A DNA stretch of 32,952 bases, taken from the NCBI GenBank assembly GCA_017469525.1, contig JAFUGG010000055.1, positions 1 through 32,952 on the forward strand. The letters run 5' to 3'. This document shows, piece after piece, positions 1-7,455 of this stretch. This DNA comes from Bacteroidaceae bacterium (GTDB taxonomy: Bacteria; Bacteroidota; Bacteroidia; Bacteroidales; Bacteroidaceae). Every line of letters starts with the position of its first letter. The stretch's first letter is position 1. The notes under the pieces are model-generated. The model had not been told where the DNA came from, searched no databases, and saw only the letters and a list, made by a program, of their open reading frames with translations. Made by a program: the position numbers and the translations under genes.

Positions 1-21
1 AAGATCTACGCCACTGAACAG

Positions 22-104
22 AAGACACAAAGCTGCCCCGTCCAGAACCTTTGTGTCTTTACAACATGGGGAGTTACTTAGTGTCTTTGTGACTTTGTGT
101 TTGA
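22..104. repeat. 8-bp (ACACAAAG)n repeat remnants, inverted
   Basis: AAGACACAAAG at 22-32 faces its exact reverse complement CTTTGTGTCTT at 49-59. A second stretch at about 78-102 reads as CTTAGTGT, CTTTGTGA, CTTTGTGT, an 8-bp period. The same word bounds the GxxExxY element at 4265-4805 and recurs at 10843-10968, so this is probably a remnant of the same repeat family. No gene is visible in 1-473. Confidence 0.7.
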
Positions 105-230
105 TTATTTCATCCGCATCAAATGGATTTGACTTTAACCTTAATTTAGAACAACGGGTTGAACTGATTAAACGGATTTGTCAACCGTTAAACTTTTAAA
201 CTCTTAAACTTTTCACCTTTTTATAGCTAC

Positions 231-304
231 AGTCCCTATGAGGGGAAGGACGCGTCCCTATGAGGAGAGGGACACGTCCCTAAGGCGAGAGGGACGCGTC
301 CCTA
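231..304. repeat. 22-bp tandem palindromic array, GTCCCT type
   Basis: Three units of exactly 22 bp start at 231, 253 and 275, and a partial unit starts at 297. Each begins with a GTCCCT core and ends with GGAC, so the junctions form GGACGCGTCC-like palindromes. Dyad centres fall at 252.5, 263.5 and 274.5, that is every 11 bp. The array lies downstream of the transporter gene on the minus strand and abuts a second array of different sequence with the same period. Confidence 0.85.
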
Positions 305-388
305 AAATCCACGTGAGGATTTGGCAAAATCCACAGCAGGATTTCATCAAATCCACAGCAGGATTTGGGCAAATCCTCTGCAGGATTT
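304..388. repeat. 22-bp tandem palindromic array, AAATCC/GGATTT type
   Basis: AAATCC starts at 305, 327, 349 and 371, and GGATTT starts at 317, 339, 361 and 383: four copies at exactly 22 bp. Each AAATCC-N6-GGATTT is a dyad, and the intervening GGATTT-N4-AAATCC is another. Dyad centres therefore recur every 11 bp from 313.5 to 379.5. The sequence is unrelated to the GTCCCT array that it directly follows. Confidence 0.9.
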
Positions 389-473
389 TTCAGGGTTTTG
401 CAAGTGGTTAGAAAAAAAGCTATAGAAAAACGTAAAAACTTGACTTGCGTCGAGCTGTCGGTTGACCGGCGTC

Positions 474-2177
474 TTACGCAAGGCAGAGCAGCAGGATGAT
501 GAGCTGTGCTGTGAGGATGCGCAGGAACATGCTGAGGGGATAGACGGTGCTGTAGCCGACGGCGGGTGCGTCGTTTGCTGCCGACTGGTTGGCGAAGGCG
601 AGAGCTGGCGGGTCGGTGGTGCTGCCGGCTATCATGCCCATCAGGGTGAAGTAGTTCACCTTATAGAAGAGTCTTGCTATCGTTCCGACGATGAGAATGG
701 GCAGTACGGTGATGAGGAAGCCGCACCAGACGTAGGTCAGGCCATCGCCCTCGACAACAGTATTTACGAAACTTGCTCCGGCCTTGATGCCGACGCTGGC
801 AAGGAAGAGTGCGAGTCCTATCTCACGAAGCATGAGGTTGGCGCTGGTGGTGGTGTAGGCCACGAGTTTTGCCTTGTAGCCGAAGCGTCCGATGAGGATG
901 GCTACAATGAGGGGTCCGCCTGCCAGACCGAGTTTGACGGGTGTGGGTACGCCAGGAATGGCGAAGGGTATGGAGCCGAAGATGATGCCCACGAGTATGC
1001 CGATGAAGATGGCAGCCAGATTGGGATGGTCGAGTTTCTTGACACTGTTGCCCATTTTGTGTGCCACACGGTCCACGGCATCCTCTGGTCCGACCACGAC
1101 GATACGGTCGCCTATCTGCATCCGCAGATTGCGGTCGGCAAAGAGATTCATATCACCTCGGCGGATGCGGGTGACGTTGACGCCATAGACGGAGCTGAAG
1201 TGCATCTGGCCAAACGTCTTGCCGTTCATGGAAGGCTGTGTGACGAGGATGTGTTTGCTCACCATGGGGACGTCCTGTTCTTCCCACTCGACCGTCTCCT
1301 CCGGGCCTATAAAGACACGTATTGCCTCTGCATCGTCCTGGGCACAGGTGATGAACATCTTGTCCCCCTCGCTGATGACGGTGTCGCGATTGGGGATGCT
1401 GACATGTCCGTTCTGTAAGATACGGCTGCAGACGAAGTCGCGGCCGAGGAACTGACGCACCTGCAGGATGGTGCGGCCGGCAAGGTAGGCGTTCTTTACG
1501 ACGAGCGTCATGCGGTGAGGTGTGGCGTGAGGATTGGCAGCCTGCTCTGCCTCAATCTGCTTCTGCTCGTCTGCGAGCTTGATGCGACAGAGGAAGCGGA
1601 GGACGATGGTTGCTCCTATAATACCCAGTACGCCAAGTGGATAGGCGCAGGCATAGCCGTTGGCGATGGCCGGTGCACCAGAGCCGAAGACCTGATTGCA
1701 GGCTTCCGTGGCAGCACCTAAGCCAGGCGTGTTCGTGACGGCTCCACAAAGCACGCCCACCATCATGGCGAGGTTGCTCGAATTGGCTACGTCGGAGGCT
1801 CCTCCGTCATAGAAGACAAGGTAATAAAGACCTATGCAGCAGAGCACATTGAGCAAGATAATGCTCATTGCCATCAGGTTCAGTTGTACGCCTCCCTTCT
1901 TGAAGCTCTCGAAGAAGCCCGGACCGACCTGCAAGCCTATGCAATAGACGAAGAGGATGAGTCCGAAGTCCTGAATGAATGACAATACATTATATGTTCC
2001 CGTGAAGCCGAAGTGTCCGGCCACGATACCAGCGAAGAGCACGAAGGTGACTCCCAGCGAGATGCCGCCCACCTTGAGGCGTCCCAGACCGATACCAACG
2101 GAGATGACCAAAGCGTAGAGCAAAATGATGTGAGCCACGCTGTCTGTCGATGTGAACAATGCTTGCAACCAATCCAT
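474..2177 (-). CDS. AspT/YidE-type transporter with two RCK-C (TrkA-C) domains
   Basis: This is a predicted inner-membrane transporter of the aspartate:alanine exchanger (AAE) superfamily; its substrate cannot be read from sequence. The 567 residues show the family's duplicated layout. An N-terminal membrane half covers roughly 10-205 and contains TNTPGLGAA at 148-156. Two cytosolic TrkA-C-like domains follow at about 220-295 and 303-378. A second membrane half covers about 385-567 and contains the matching signature [12 protein letters not shown] at 518-529. Length and order fit complete YidE/YbjL-like proteins. The ATG at 2177 gives an N terminus that enters the first hydrophobic segment normally. 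The gene stands alone on the minus strand, divergent from mutA. Some relatives exchange amino or dicarboxylic acids, so a link to succinate or aspartate metabolism is possible but is inference. Confidence 0.85.
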   Translation of the reverse strand: MDWLQALFTSTDSVAHIILLYALVISVGIGLGRLKVGGISLGVTFVLFAGIVAGHFGFTGTYNVLSFIQDFGLILFVYCIGLQVGPGFFESFKKGGVQLNLMAMSIILLNVLCCIGLYYLVFYDGGASDVANSSNLAMMVGVLCGAVTNTPGLGAATEACNQVFGSGAPAIANGYACAYPLGVLGIIGATIVLRFLCRIKLADEQKQIEAEQAANPHATPHRMTLVVKNAYLAGRTILQVRQFLGRDFVCSRILQNGHVSIPNRDTVISEGDKMFITCAQDDAEAIRVFIGPEETVEWEEQDVPMVSKHILVTQPSMNGKTFGQMHFSSVYGVNVTRIRRGDMNLFADRNLRMQIGDRIVVVGPEDAVDRVAHKMGNSVKKLDHPNLAAIFIGILVGIIFGSIPFAIPGVPTPVKLGLAGGPLIVAILIGRFGYKAKLVAYTTTSANLMLREIGLALFLASVGIKAGASFVNTVVEGDGLTYVWCGFLITVLPILIVGTIARLFYKVNYFTLMGMIAGSTTDPPALAFANQSAANDAPAVGYSTVYPLSMFLRILTAQLIILLLCLA

Positions 2178-2233
2178 CTTAAATTTACAATTTGACGATT
2201 TACAATTTACGAATTATCCTTTCAATCCGGCCG

Positions 2234-2241
2234 CAAAGGTA
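2234..2241 (-). promoter_or_regulatory. Possible -7 element for the AspT-type transporter
   Basis: CAAAGGTA on the plus strand reads TACCTTTG on the minus strand, matching the Bacteroidetes -7 consensus TAnnTTTG. It lies about 57 bp before the start codon. No good -33 element is visible; the expected -33 position falls inside a 7-bp repeat array (2250-2279). Confidence 0.4.
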
Positions 2242-2249
2242 CGAAAAAT

Positions 2250-2279
2250 AGTTGATAGTTGATAGTTGAAAGTTGATAG
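2250..2279. repeat. 7-bp (AGTTGAT/A)n array
   Basis: Four heptamers start at 2250, 2257, 2264 and 2271 (AGTTGAT, AGTTGAT, AGTTGAA, AGTTGAT). The same heptamer family recurs at 18971-19005 and, on the opposite strand, inside the MATE gene at 24254-24295. It covers the expected -33 region of the minus-strand transporter promoter. Confidence 0.8.
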
Positions 2280-2324
2280 TTTGATGAAAAAACGTCAAGA
2301 AATGAATAATTTTTCACTTTTCAC

Positions 2325-2355
2325 TTTCCTCTTTCCTCTTTTCTTTGTAACTTTG
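2325..2355 (+). promoter_or_regulatory. Predicted promoter of mutA
   Basis: TAACTTTG at 2348-2355 matches the Bacteroidetes -7 consensus TAnnTTTG. TTTC at 2325-2328, 19 bp upstream, is a near match to the -33 TTTG. The predicted leader to the mutA ATG at 2407 is about 45 nt and AT-rich. Confidence 0.65.
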
Positions 2356-2406
2356 TGCGCTTTTTAAGTATTAAACCAACAAACAACATATTTTATTTAA
2401 CAACTT

Positions 2407-4257
2407 ATGGCAGATAGTAAAGAAAAACTTTTCTCTGACTTCACCGCCCCGAGCCGTCAGGAATGGCGCGACAAGATTGAGGTGGACCTCAAGGGCGCGG
2501 ACTATCAGAAGAAAATGGTGTGGAGAACCAACGAAGGCTTCTCGATGGAGCCGTTCTACCTGAAGGAAGATGTAGATAAGCTGCCGCTTGTCAACGCTCT
2601 CCCAGGCGAGTTCCCCTACGTTCGCGGCAACAAGGCCGCAGACAATGAATGGTATGTCCGTCAGGACATCAAGTGCGAATGCCCCAAGGAAGCCAACGCC
2701 AAGGCGCTCGACATCCTGAACAAGGGCGTGACAAGCCTCGGCTTCTGCATCCCCTCTGAGAAGGTGAGTGCAGATTACATCGAGCAACTGCTCGAAGGTA
2801 TCTACGTGGATTGCGTCGAGTTGAACTTCTGCACCTGTCAGTGCAAGGCGCTCGAGCTCGCTCAAATTCTCGTGGCTTACTTCCAGAAGAAGGGTGCCGA
2901 CGCAGAGAAGGTTGAGGGCAGCCTCAGCTTCGACCCGCTGGAGAAGATGCTCATGAAGGGCAAGGACACGACAGAGAAGTTGAAGAATGCCAAGGCTCTC
3001 GTTGAGACCTTCGCCGCCTATCCCAAGTTCCGTCCCATCGCTGTGAATGCCTACAAGCTCACTAACGCCGGCGCTTACAGCTACCAAGATCTCGGCTATG
3101 CCCTCGCTTGGGGTAACGAGTACCTGGCAGAGCTGACAGAGGCAGGCGTGGCTCCCGAGCTGGCAGCACAAAGCATCAAGTTCAACCTGGGCATCAACGG
3201 CGTCTATTTCATGGAGATTGCCAAGCTGCGTGCCGCTCGTATGCTGTGGGCACAGATTGTAAGTCAGTACACCGCTTGCAAGGAGAGCGCAAAGATGCAC
3301 GTCTGCGCCTTCACGACAACCTACAACCAGACACTCTTCGACAGCTACGTCAACATGCTCCGCTCGCAGACTGAGACGATGTCTGCAGCCCTGGGAGGTG
3401 TAGAGAGCATCGTTGTTACACCTTTCGACGAGCCTTACGAAGTGCCGACAGACTTCGCAGAACGCATCGCCCGCAACCAGCAACTGCTGCTGAAGGACGA
3501 GTGCCACTTCGACCGCATGGTCGATGTTGCCGGTGGTTCCTACTTCATCGAGGAGTTGACCTCTGCCCTCGCTGGTCAGGCTTGGAAACTCTTCCTCGCT
3601 GTTGAGGAAGAAGGTGGTTTCCTCGCTGCCGCTAAGACTGGTTCTGTCCAGAACGCCATCAACGAGACAAACAAGATCCGTCATGCCAATGCCGACAAGC
3701 GCAAGGAGTTCCTGCTTGGCACGAACCAGTTCCCCAACTTCACCGAGAAGAGCGAAGGCAAGGAACCCGTCGAGTGCTGCTGCAAGAACAGCTGCGGTTG
3801 CGAGAGCGAGATTCCAGCCATCAAGACATCTCGTCTGGCAAGCGACTTCGAAGCACTCCGCCTCAAGACAGAGAAGGCTGCCAAGGTGCCCGTTGCATTC
3901 ATGCTGACCATCGGCAACCTCGCCATGCGTCAGGCTCGCGCTCAGTTCAGCTGCAACTTCTTGGCCGCTGCAGGCTATCAGGTCATCGACAACCTCGGCT
4001 TCAAGACCGTAGAGGAAGGCGTTGACGCAGCCCTCGCCGCAGGTGCCGACATCGTGGTCATCTGCTCGAGCGACGACGAGTATGCAGAGTACGCCATCCC
4101 TGCCTTCAAGTATCTGAACGGCCGCGCTCTCTACGTTGTAGCAGGCGCTCCGGCTTGCACAGAAGACCTCAAGGCAGCAGGCATCGAGAACTTTATCCAC
4201 GTAAGGTCTAACCAGCTTGAGACTCTCAAGGAGTACAACGCAAAGTTAGGTATTTAG
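2407..4257 (+). CDS. mutA: Methylmalonyl-CoA mutase, small subunit
   Basis: Small (beta) subunit of B12-dependent methylmalonyl-CoA mutase, which interconverts succinyl-CoA and (R)-methylmalonyl-CoA in cytosolic propionate/succinate fermentation. The 616 residues follow the family plan: an N-terminal linker, a TIM barrel of about residues 60-440, and a C-terminal Rossmann-like domain of about 480-616. The DxHxxG cobalamin signature present in MutB is absent, as expected because this subunit does not bind B12. Barrel stretches such as GINGVYFMEIAKLRAARMLW closely parallel MutB. A cysteine cluster, CCCKNSCGC at 457-465, sits in the inter-domain linker; I do not know it as a family feature. mutB normally follows directly, but here a 541-bp element carrying another gene lies between them. 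Confidence 0.95.
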   Translation: MADSKEKLFSDFTAPSRQEWRDKIEVDLKGADYQKKMVWRTNEGFSMEPFYLKEDVDKLPLVNALPGEFPYVRGNKAADNEWYVRQDIKCECPKEANAKALDILNKGVTSLGFCIPSEKVSADYIEQLLEGIYVDCVELNFCTCQCKALELAQILVAYFQKKGADAEKVEGSLSFDPLEKMLMKGKDTTEKLKNAKALVETFAAYPKFRPIAVNAYKLTNAGAYSYQDLGYALAWGNEYLAELTEAGVAPELAAQSIKFNLGINGVYFMEIAKLRAARMLWAQIVSQYTACKESAKMHVCAFTTTYNQTLFDSYVNMLRSQTETMSAALGGVESIVVTPFDEPYEVPTDFAERIARNQQLLLKDECHFDRMVDVAGGSYFIEELTSALAGQAWKLFLAVEEEGGFLAAAKTGSVQNAINETNKIRHANADKRKEFLLGTNQFPNFTEKSEGKEPVECCCKNSCGCESEIPAIKTSRLASDFEALRLKTEKAAKVPVAFMLTIGNLAMRQARAQFSCNFLAAAGYQVIDNLGFKTVEEGVDAALAAGADIVVICSSDDEYAEYAIPAFKYLNGRALYVVAGAPACTEDLKAAGIENFIHVRSNQLETLKEYNAKLGI

Positions 4258-4264
4258 TTTATTT

Positions 4265-4759
4265 ATGGAACACAAAGACACTAAGACACAAAGTACTTCG
4301 CAAGGGGTGAAGACACAAAGTCTTTTATCCAGCGAAGAGTACGACTGTCTGCAGTCACTTAGCAACACCATCATTGGTGCTGCCATTGAAGTGCATCGTG
4401 AACTGGGTCCAGGTCTTCTGGAATCAGTTTATGAAGAGTGTCTTCGTGTTGAACTCGAAAAGAAGGGATTGAAGGTCGAGACTCAAGTAGATTTCCCTCT
4501 TATCTATAAAGGGATAGAAACTGGCAAAGACTTCCGCATAGACTTATTGGTAGAAGATGTGTTTATCGTGGAATTAAAAGCCGTTGAGTCAATAAAGCCT
4601 TTACATGAAGTGCAATTGCTAACTTACATGAAACTTTCAGGCGTTCATATGGGCCTGCTTATCAACTTCAACGTTCCAGTTTTAAAAGAAGGTATAAAAA
4701 GAAAGATTAACGGCACATTTGAAAACAAGGAAGGCATTAGCTACATCAAAGACTGGTAA
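4265..4759 (+). CDS. GxxExxY family protein (PD-(D/E)XK nuclease-like)
   Basis: A 164-residue protein of the GxxExxY family, which is placed in the PD-(D/E)XK nuclease superfamily; cellular role unknown. The name motif is G50-L-L-E53-S-V-Y56. Candidate catalytic residues follow as D93 in RIDLLV and E103-x-K105 in VELKA, then a QxxxY motif at 117-121, so the active site looks intact. The family core starts near residue 30. The first 19 or so residues (MEHKDTKTQ...) are simply the translation of the terminal ACACAAAG repeat. No other in-frame ATG is available nearby, so the start inside the repeat is probably used. The gene lies 7 bp after mutA and 61 bp before mutB, and is more AT-rich than both neighbours, which suggests insertion into the operon. 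Confidence 0.85.
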   Translation: MEHKDTKTQSTSQGVKTQSLLSSEEYDCLQSLSNTIIGAAIEVHRELGPGLLESVYEECLRVELEKKGLKVETQVDFPLIYKGIETGKDFRIDLLVEDVFIVELKAVESIKPLHEVQLLTYMKLSGVHMGLLINFNVPVLKEGIKRKINGTFENKEGISYIKDW

Positions 4760-4805
4760 TCTTTGTGTCTATTATTCTTTGTGTTTTTGTGTCTTTGTGT
4801 TCCAT
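4265..4805 (+). mobile_element. Putative TIR-bounded element carrying a GxxExxY gene
   Basis: The first 29 bp (4265-4293) and last 29 bp (4777-4805) are inverted copies matching at 27 of 29 positions. Both are built from the 8-bp word ACACAAAG. The left repeat contains the start codon and first codons of the single gene inside. The unit interrupts mutA-mutB, whose coding regions lie 563 bp apart. AT-rich flanks extend the symmetry a little further. I found no clear target-site duplication and no transposase, so mobility is inferred from the inverted ends and the location. Confidence 0.55.
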
Positions 4806-4820
4806 TAAAAATAAAACAAA

Positions 4821-6986
4821 ATGAGAAAACAATTCAACAACATAGACATCTTTGCAGGCATTGAGGCCAAGGACGGCCACGCCTGGCAAAAGGAGAATGG
4901 TATCACTGCCAACTGGAAGACAGCCGAGCAGATTGACATTCAACCCGTTTATACTAAGGAAGACCTCGAGGGCATGGAACACCTGAACTTCGCAGCAGGT
5001 ATTCCTCCTTTCCTTCGTGGCCCGTACAGCATGATGTATCCCTTCCGTCCGTGGACTATCCGTCAGTACGCTGGCTTCTCTACGGCAGAGGAGAGTAATG
5101 CATTCTATCGCCGCAACCTCGCTTCAGGCCAGAAAGGTCTGTCCGTAGCGTTCGACCTTCCCACACACCGTGGCTATGACCCCGACAACCAGCGTGTCGT
5201 AGGCGATGTAGGTAAGGCAGGCGTGAGCATCTGCTCTTTGGAGAACATGAAGGTCCTGTTCGACGGCATTCCCTTGAATAAGATGTCCGTCTCCATGACG
5301 ATGAATGGTGCCGTGCTGCCCATCCTGGCCTTCTACATCAATGCAGGCCTTGAGCAGGGCGCGAAACTGGAGGAGATGGCAGGTACCATCCAGAACGACA
5401 TCTTGAAGGAGTTCATGGTGCGTAACACCTACATCTATCCGCCAGCATTCTCTATGAAGATCATCGCCGACATCTTCGAGTACACTTCTCAGAAGATGCC
5501 TAAGTTCAACAGCATTTCCATTTCCGGTTACCACATGCAGGAAGCAGGCGCAACAGCCGACATCGAGCTGGCTTACACGCTGGCCGACGGTATGGACTAC
5601 CTGCGTGCAGGTATCAATGCAGGCATCGACGTGGATGCCTTCGCACCTCGCCTCTCGTTCTTCTGGGCTATCGGCGTGAACCACTTCATGGAAATCGCGA
5701 AGATGCGTGCAGGCCGTCTGTTGTGGGCAAAGATTGTGAAGAGTTTCGGCGCCAAGAATCCCAAGTCTATGGCTCTGCGTACACACTCTCAGACGTCAGG
5801 CTGGTCACTGACAGAGCAAGACCCCTTCAACAACGTGGGCCGTACCTGTATCGAGGCTATGGCTGCCGTGCTGGGTCACACCCAGTCGCTGCACACCAAC
5901 GCCCTCGACGAAGCCATCGCCCTGCCTACAGACTTCTCGGCTCGTATCGCTCGTAACACTCAGATCTACATCCAGAACGAGACGCAAGTCTGCAAGCACA
6001 TCGACCCGTGGGCCGGCTCTTACTACGTGGAGAAGCTCACCTACGAGCTGTATCACAAGGCTTGGGAGCACATCCAGGAGATTGAGAAGCTGGGCGGCAT
6101 GGCAAAGGCCATTGAGACCGGTCTGCCCAAGATGCGTATCGAGGAGGCTTCGGCCCGTACTCAGGCTCGCATCGACAGCGGCGTACAGACCATTGTCGGC
6201 GTGAACAAGTATCGTCTCGACCACGAGGATCCCATCGACATCCTCGAGATCGACAACACCGCAGTGCGTCTGCAGCAGGAGGCTTCCCTGAAGGAGCTTC
6301 GTGCACATCGTGACGAGGCTCAGGTGAAGAAAGACCTGGAGGCCATCACCGAGTGCGTTCGCGAGTTTAACGAAGGCAAGAAGAGCAAGGACAACCTGCT
6401 CGACCTCGCTGTTCGTGCCGCAGGCCACAGGGCCACTCTGGGTGAGATAAGTGATGCCTGCGAAGCCATCGTGGGCCGTTACAAAGCAGTAATCAGAACC
6501 ATTTCAGGCGTGTATAGAAGTGAAAGCAAGAACGACAAGTTCTTCGAGAAGGCATGTGCCATGACCGATGAATTTGCCAAGAAGGAAGGCCGCCGTCCCC
6601 GCATCATGGTTGCGAAGATGGGACAGGACGGTCACGACCGTGGCGCGAAGGTTGTTGCTACGGGTTACGCCGACTGTGGCTTCGACGTGGATATGGGACC
6701 CTTGTTCCAGACACCAGCCGAGGCAGCTCGTCAGGCAGTGGAGAACGACGTGGACATCGTGGGCGCCAGCTCACTGGCAGCCGGCCACAAGACGCTGATT
6801 CCTCAGCTCATCGAAGAGTTGAAGAAACTGGGCCGCGAGGACATCATGGTCACCGCTGGCGGCGTCATCCCTGCACAGGACTACGACTTCCTCTACAAGG
6901 CAGGCGTGGCTTGCATCTTCGGCCCCGGCACTCCAGTGCCCTACTCCGCTTGCGAGATGATGAAGATTCTCTTGGGAGTACAGTAA
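4821..6986 (+). CDS. mutB: Methylmalonyl-CoA mutase, large subunit
   Basis: Catalytic B12-binding subunit of methylmalonyl-CoA mutase, forming the heterodimer with MutA. The 721 residues are the usual length. The N-terminal TIM barrel (about 50-420) includes the substrate-channel region around [18 protein letters not shown]. The C-terminal cobalamin-binding domain (about 590-715) carries the DxHxxG motif as D603-G-H605-D-R-G608, where H605 is the expected lower axial cobalt ligand. The ATG at 4821 is preceded by an AT-rich leader and by the right inverted repeat of the inserted element. Transcription probably reads through from the mutA promoter. A strong intrinsic terminator follows at 7022-7060. 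No epimerase, decarboxylase or meaB gene is in the window. Confidence 0.97.
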   Translation: MRKQFNNIDIFAGIEAKDGHAWQKENGITANWKTAEQIDIQPVYTKEDLEGMEHLNFAAGIPPFLRGPYSMMYPFRPWTIRQYAGFSTAEESNAFYRRNLASGQKGLSVAFDLPTHRGYDPDNQRVVGDVGKAGVSICSLENMKVLFDGIPLNKMSVSMTMNGAVLPILAFYINAGLEQGAKLEEMAGTIQNDILKEFMVRNTYIYPPAFSMKIIADIFEYTSQKMPKFNSISISGYHMQEAGATADIELAYTLADGMDYLRAGINAGIDVDAFAPRLSFFWAIGVNHFMEIAKMRAGRLLWAKIVKSFGAKNPKSMALRTHSQTSGWSLTEQDPFNNVGRTCIEAMAAVLGHTQSLHTNALDEAIALPTDFSARIARNTQIYIQNETQVCKHIDPWAGSYYVEKLTYELYHKAWEHIQEIEKLGGMAKAIETGLPKMRIEEASARTQARIDSGVQTIVGVNKYRLDHEDPIDILEIDNTAVRLQQEASLKELRAHRDEAQVKKDLEAITECVREFNEGKKSKDNLLDLAVRAAGHRATLGEISDACEAIVGRYKAVIRTISGVYRSESKNDKFFEKACAMTDEFAKKEGRRPRIMVAKMGQDGHDRGAKVVATGYADCGFDVDMGPLFQTPAEAARQAVENDVDIVGASSLAAGHKTLIPQLIEELKKLGREDIMVTAGGVIPAQDYDFLYKAGVACIFGPGTPVPYSACEMMKILLGVQ

Positions 6987-7021
6987 TTCATCGTTAAGAA
7001 TTCACAATTCTCGCACCAATC

Positions 7022-7060
7022 CCCCTCTGCTGATGTTGTCATCGGCAGAGGGGATTTTTT
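7022..7060 (+). terminator. Intrinsic terminator after mutB
   Basis: A 14-bp stem (7022-7035 with 7040-7053, one G-U wobble) closes a TTGT loop and is followed after one A by six T residues. It lies 36 bp after the mutB stop codon and should end the mutA-mutB transcript. Confidence 0.9.
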
Positions 7061-7120
7061 GTTTCTATACGCCATATAGTGGGTGACTTTTACGCCTTAA
7101 TTCCCCCGAAATTCTAAGTT

Positions 7121-7261
7121 GTTCAGGCAGAGATACTACGCCGAAGGGTTTGCACATACATGTAGATGCAATTGCATGTACATGTAGATGCATTGCATCT
7201 ACATGTATGTGCAAACAACCCGACACGCCAGGTTGGCTGTCGAGGCAAGAAAAATGGGGGC
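7121..7261. repeat. Dispersed element with 69-bp palindrome (copy 1)
   Basis: The core at 7148-7216 is a near-perfect palindrome beginning GTTTGCACATACATG and ending with its complement. It is built from units such as CATGTAGATGCAATTGCATS. A second copy lies at 30563-30705. The cores differ by a single base deletion here, and the flanks on both sides are also recognisably alike (for example CGCCAGGTTGG on the right). The palindrome has an internal 22-bp period, shortened to 21 in one unit here. It lies between the mutB terminator and the C10 protease promoter. Confidence 0.9.
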
Positions 7262-7365
7262 AAAATCTTCCAAACTTACTCCAGAAACTTCAGTTACTCA
7301 TAGTATAGCCCTTTCGGGCTGAACTCTCGAAACTTGAGAAATTCATTTTAAAAAATTGTATTTCG

Positions 7366-7397
7366 TTTGGTGATATGGATAATTAGTACTAACTTTG
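7366..7397 (+). promoter_or_regulatory. Predicted promoter of the C10 protease gene
   Basis: TTTG at 7366-7369 and TAACTTTG at 7390-7397 are separated by 20 bp, a full match to the Bacteroidetes -33/-7 consensus. The start codon is 58 bp downstream. Confidence 0.8.
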
Positions 7398-7455
7398 CCG
7401 CCGATTTGTCTCAAAGCGATACTCTTTTTATCACAAACAACATAACTTTATATCA

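Noticed and set aside
231..388. Possible small CRISPR array
   Set aside because: The repeats are contiguous 22-bp palindromes without unique spacers of 30 bp or more, and no cas gene is present.
462..1418. 318-codon open frame on the plus strand
   Set aside because: Antisense shadow of the AspT-type transporter, whose domains and membrane segments are clear.
2371..4200. 609-codon open frame on the minus strand opposite mutA
   Set aside because: It lies almost entirely opposite mutA, whose protein is clearly recognisable; the antisense translation shows no family features.
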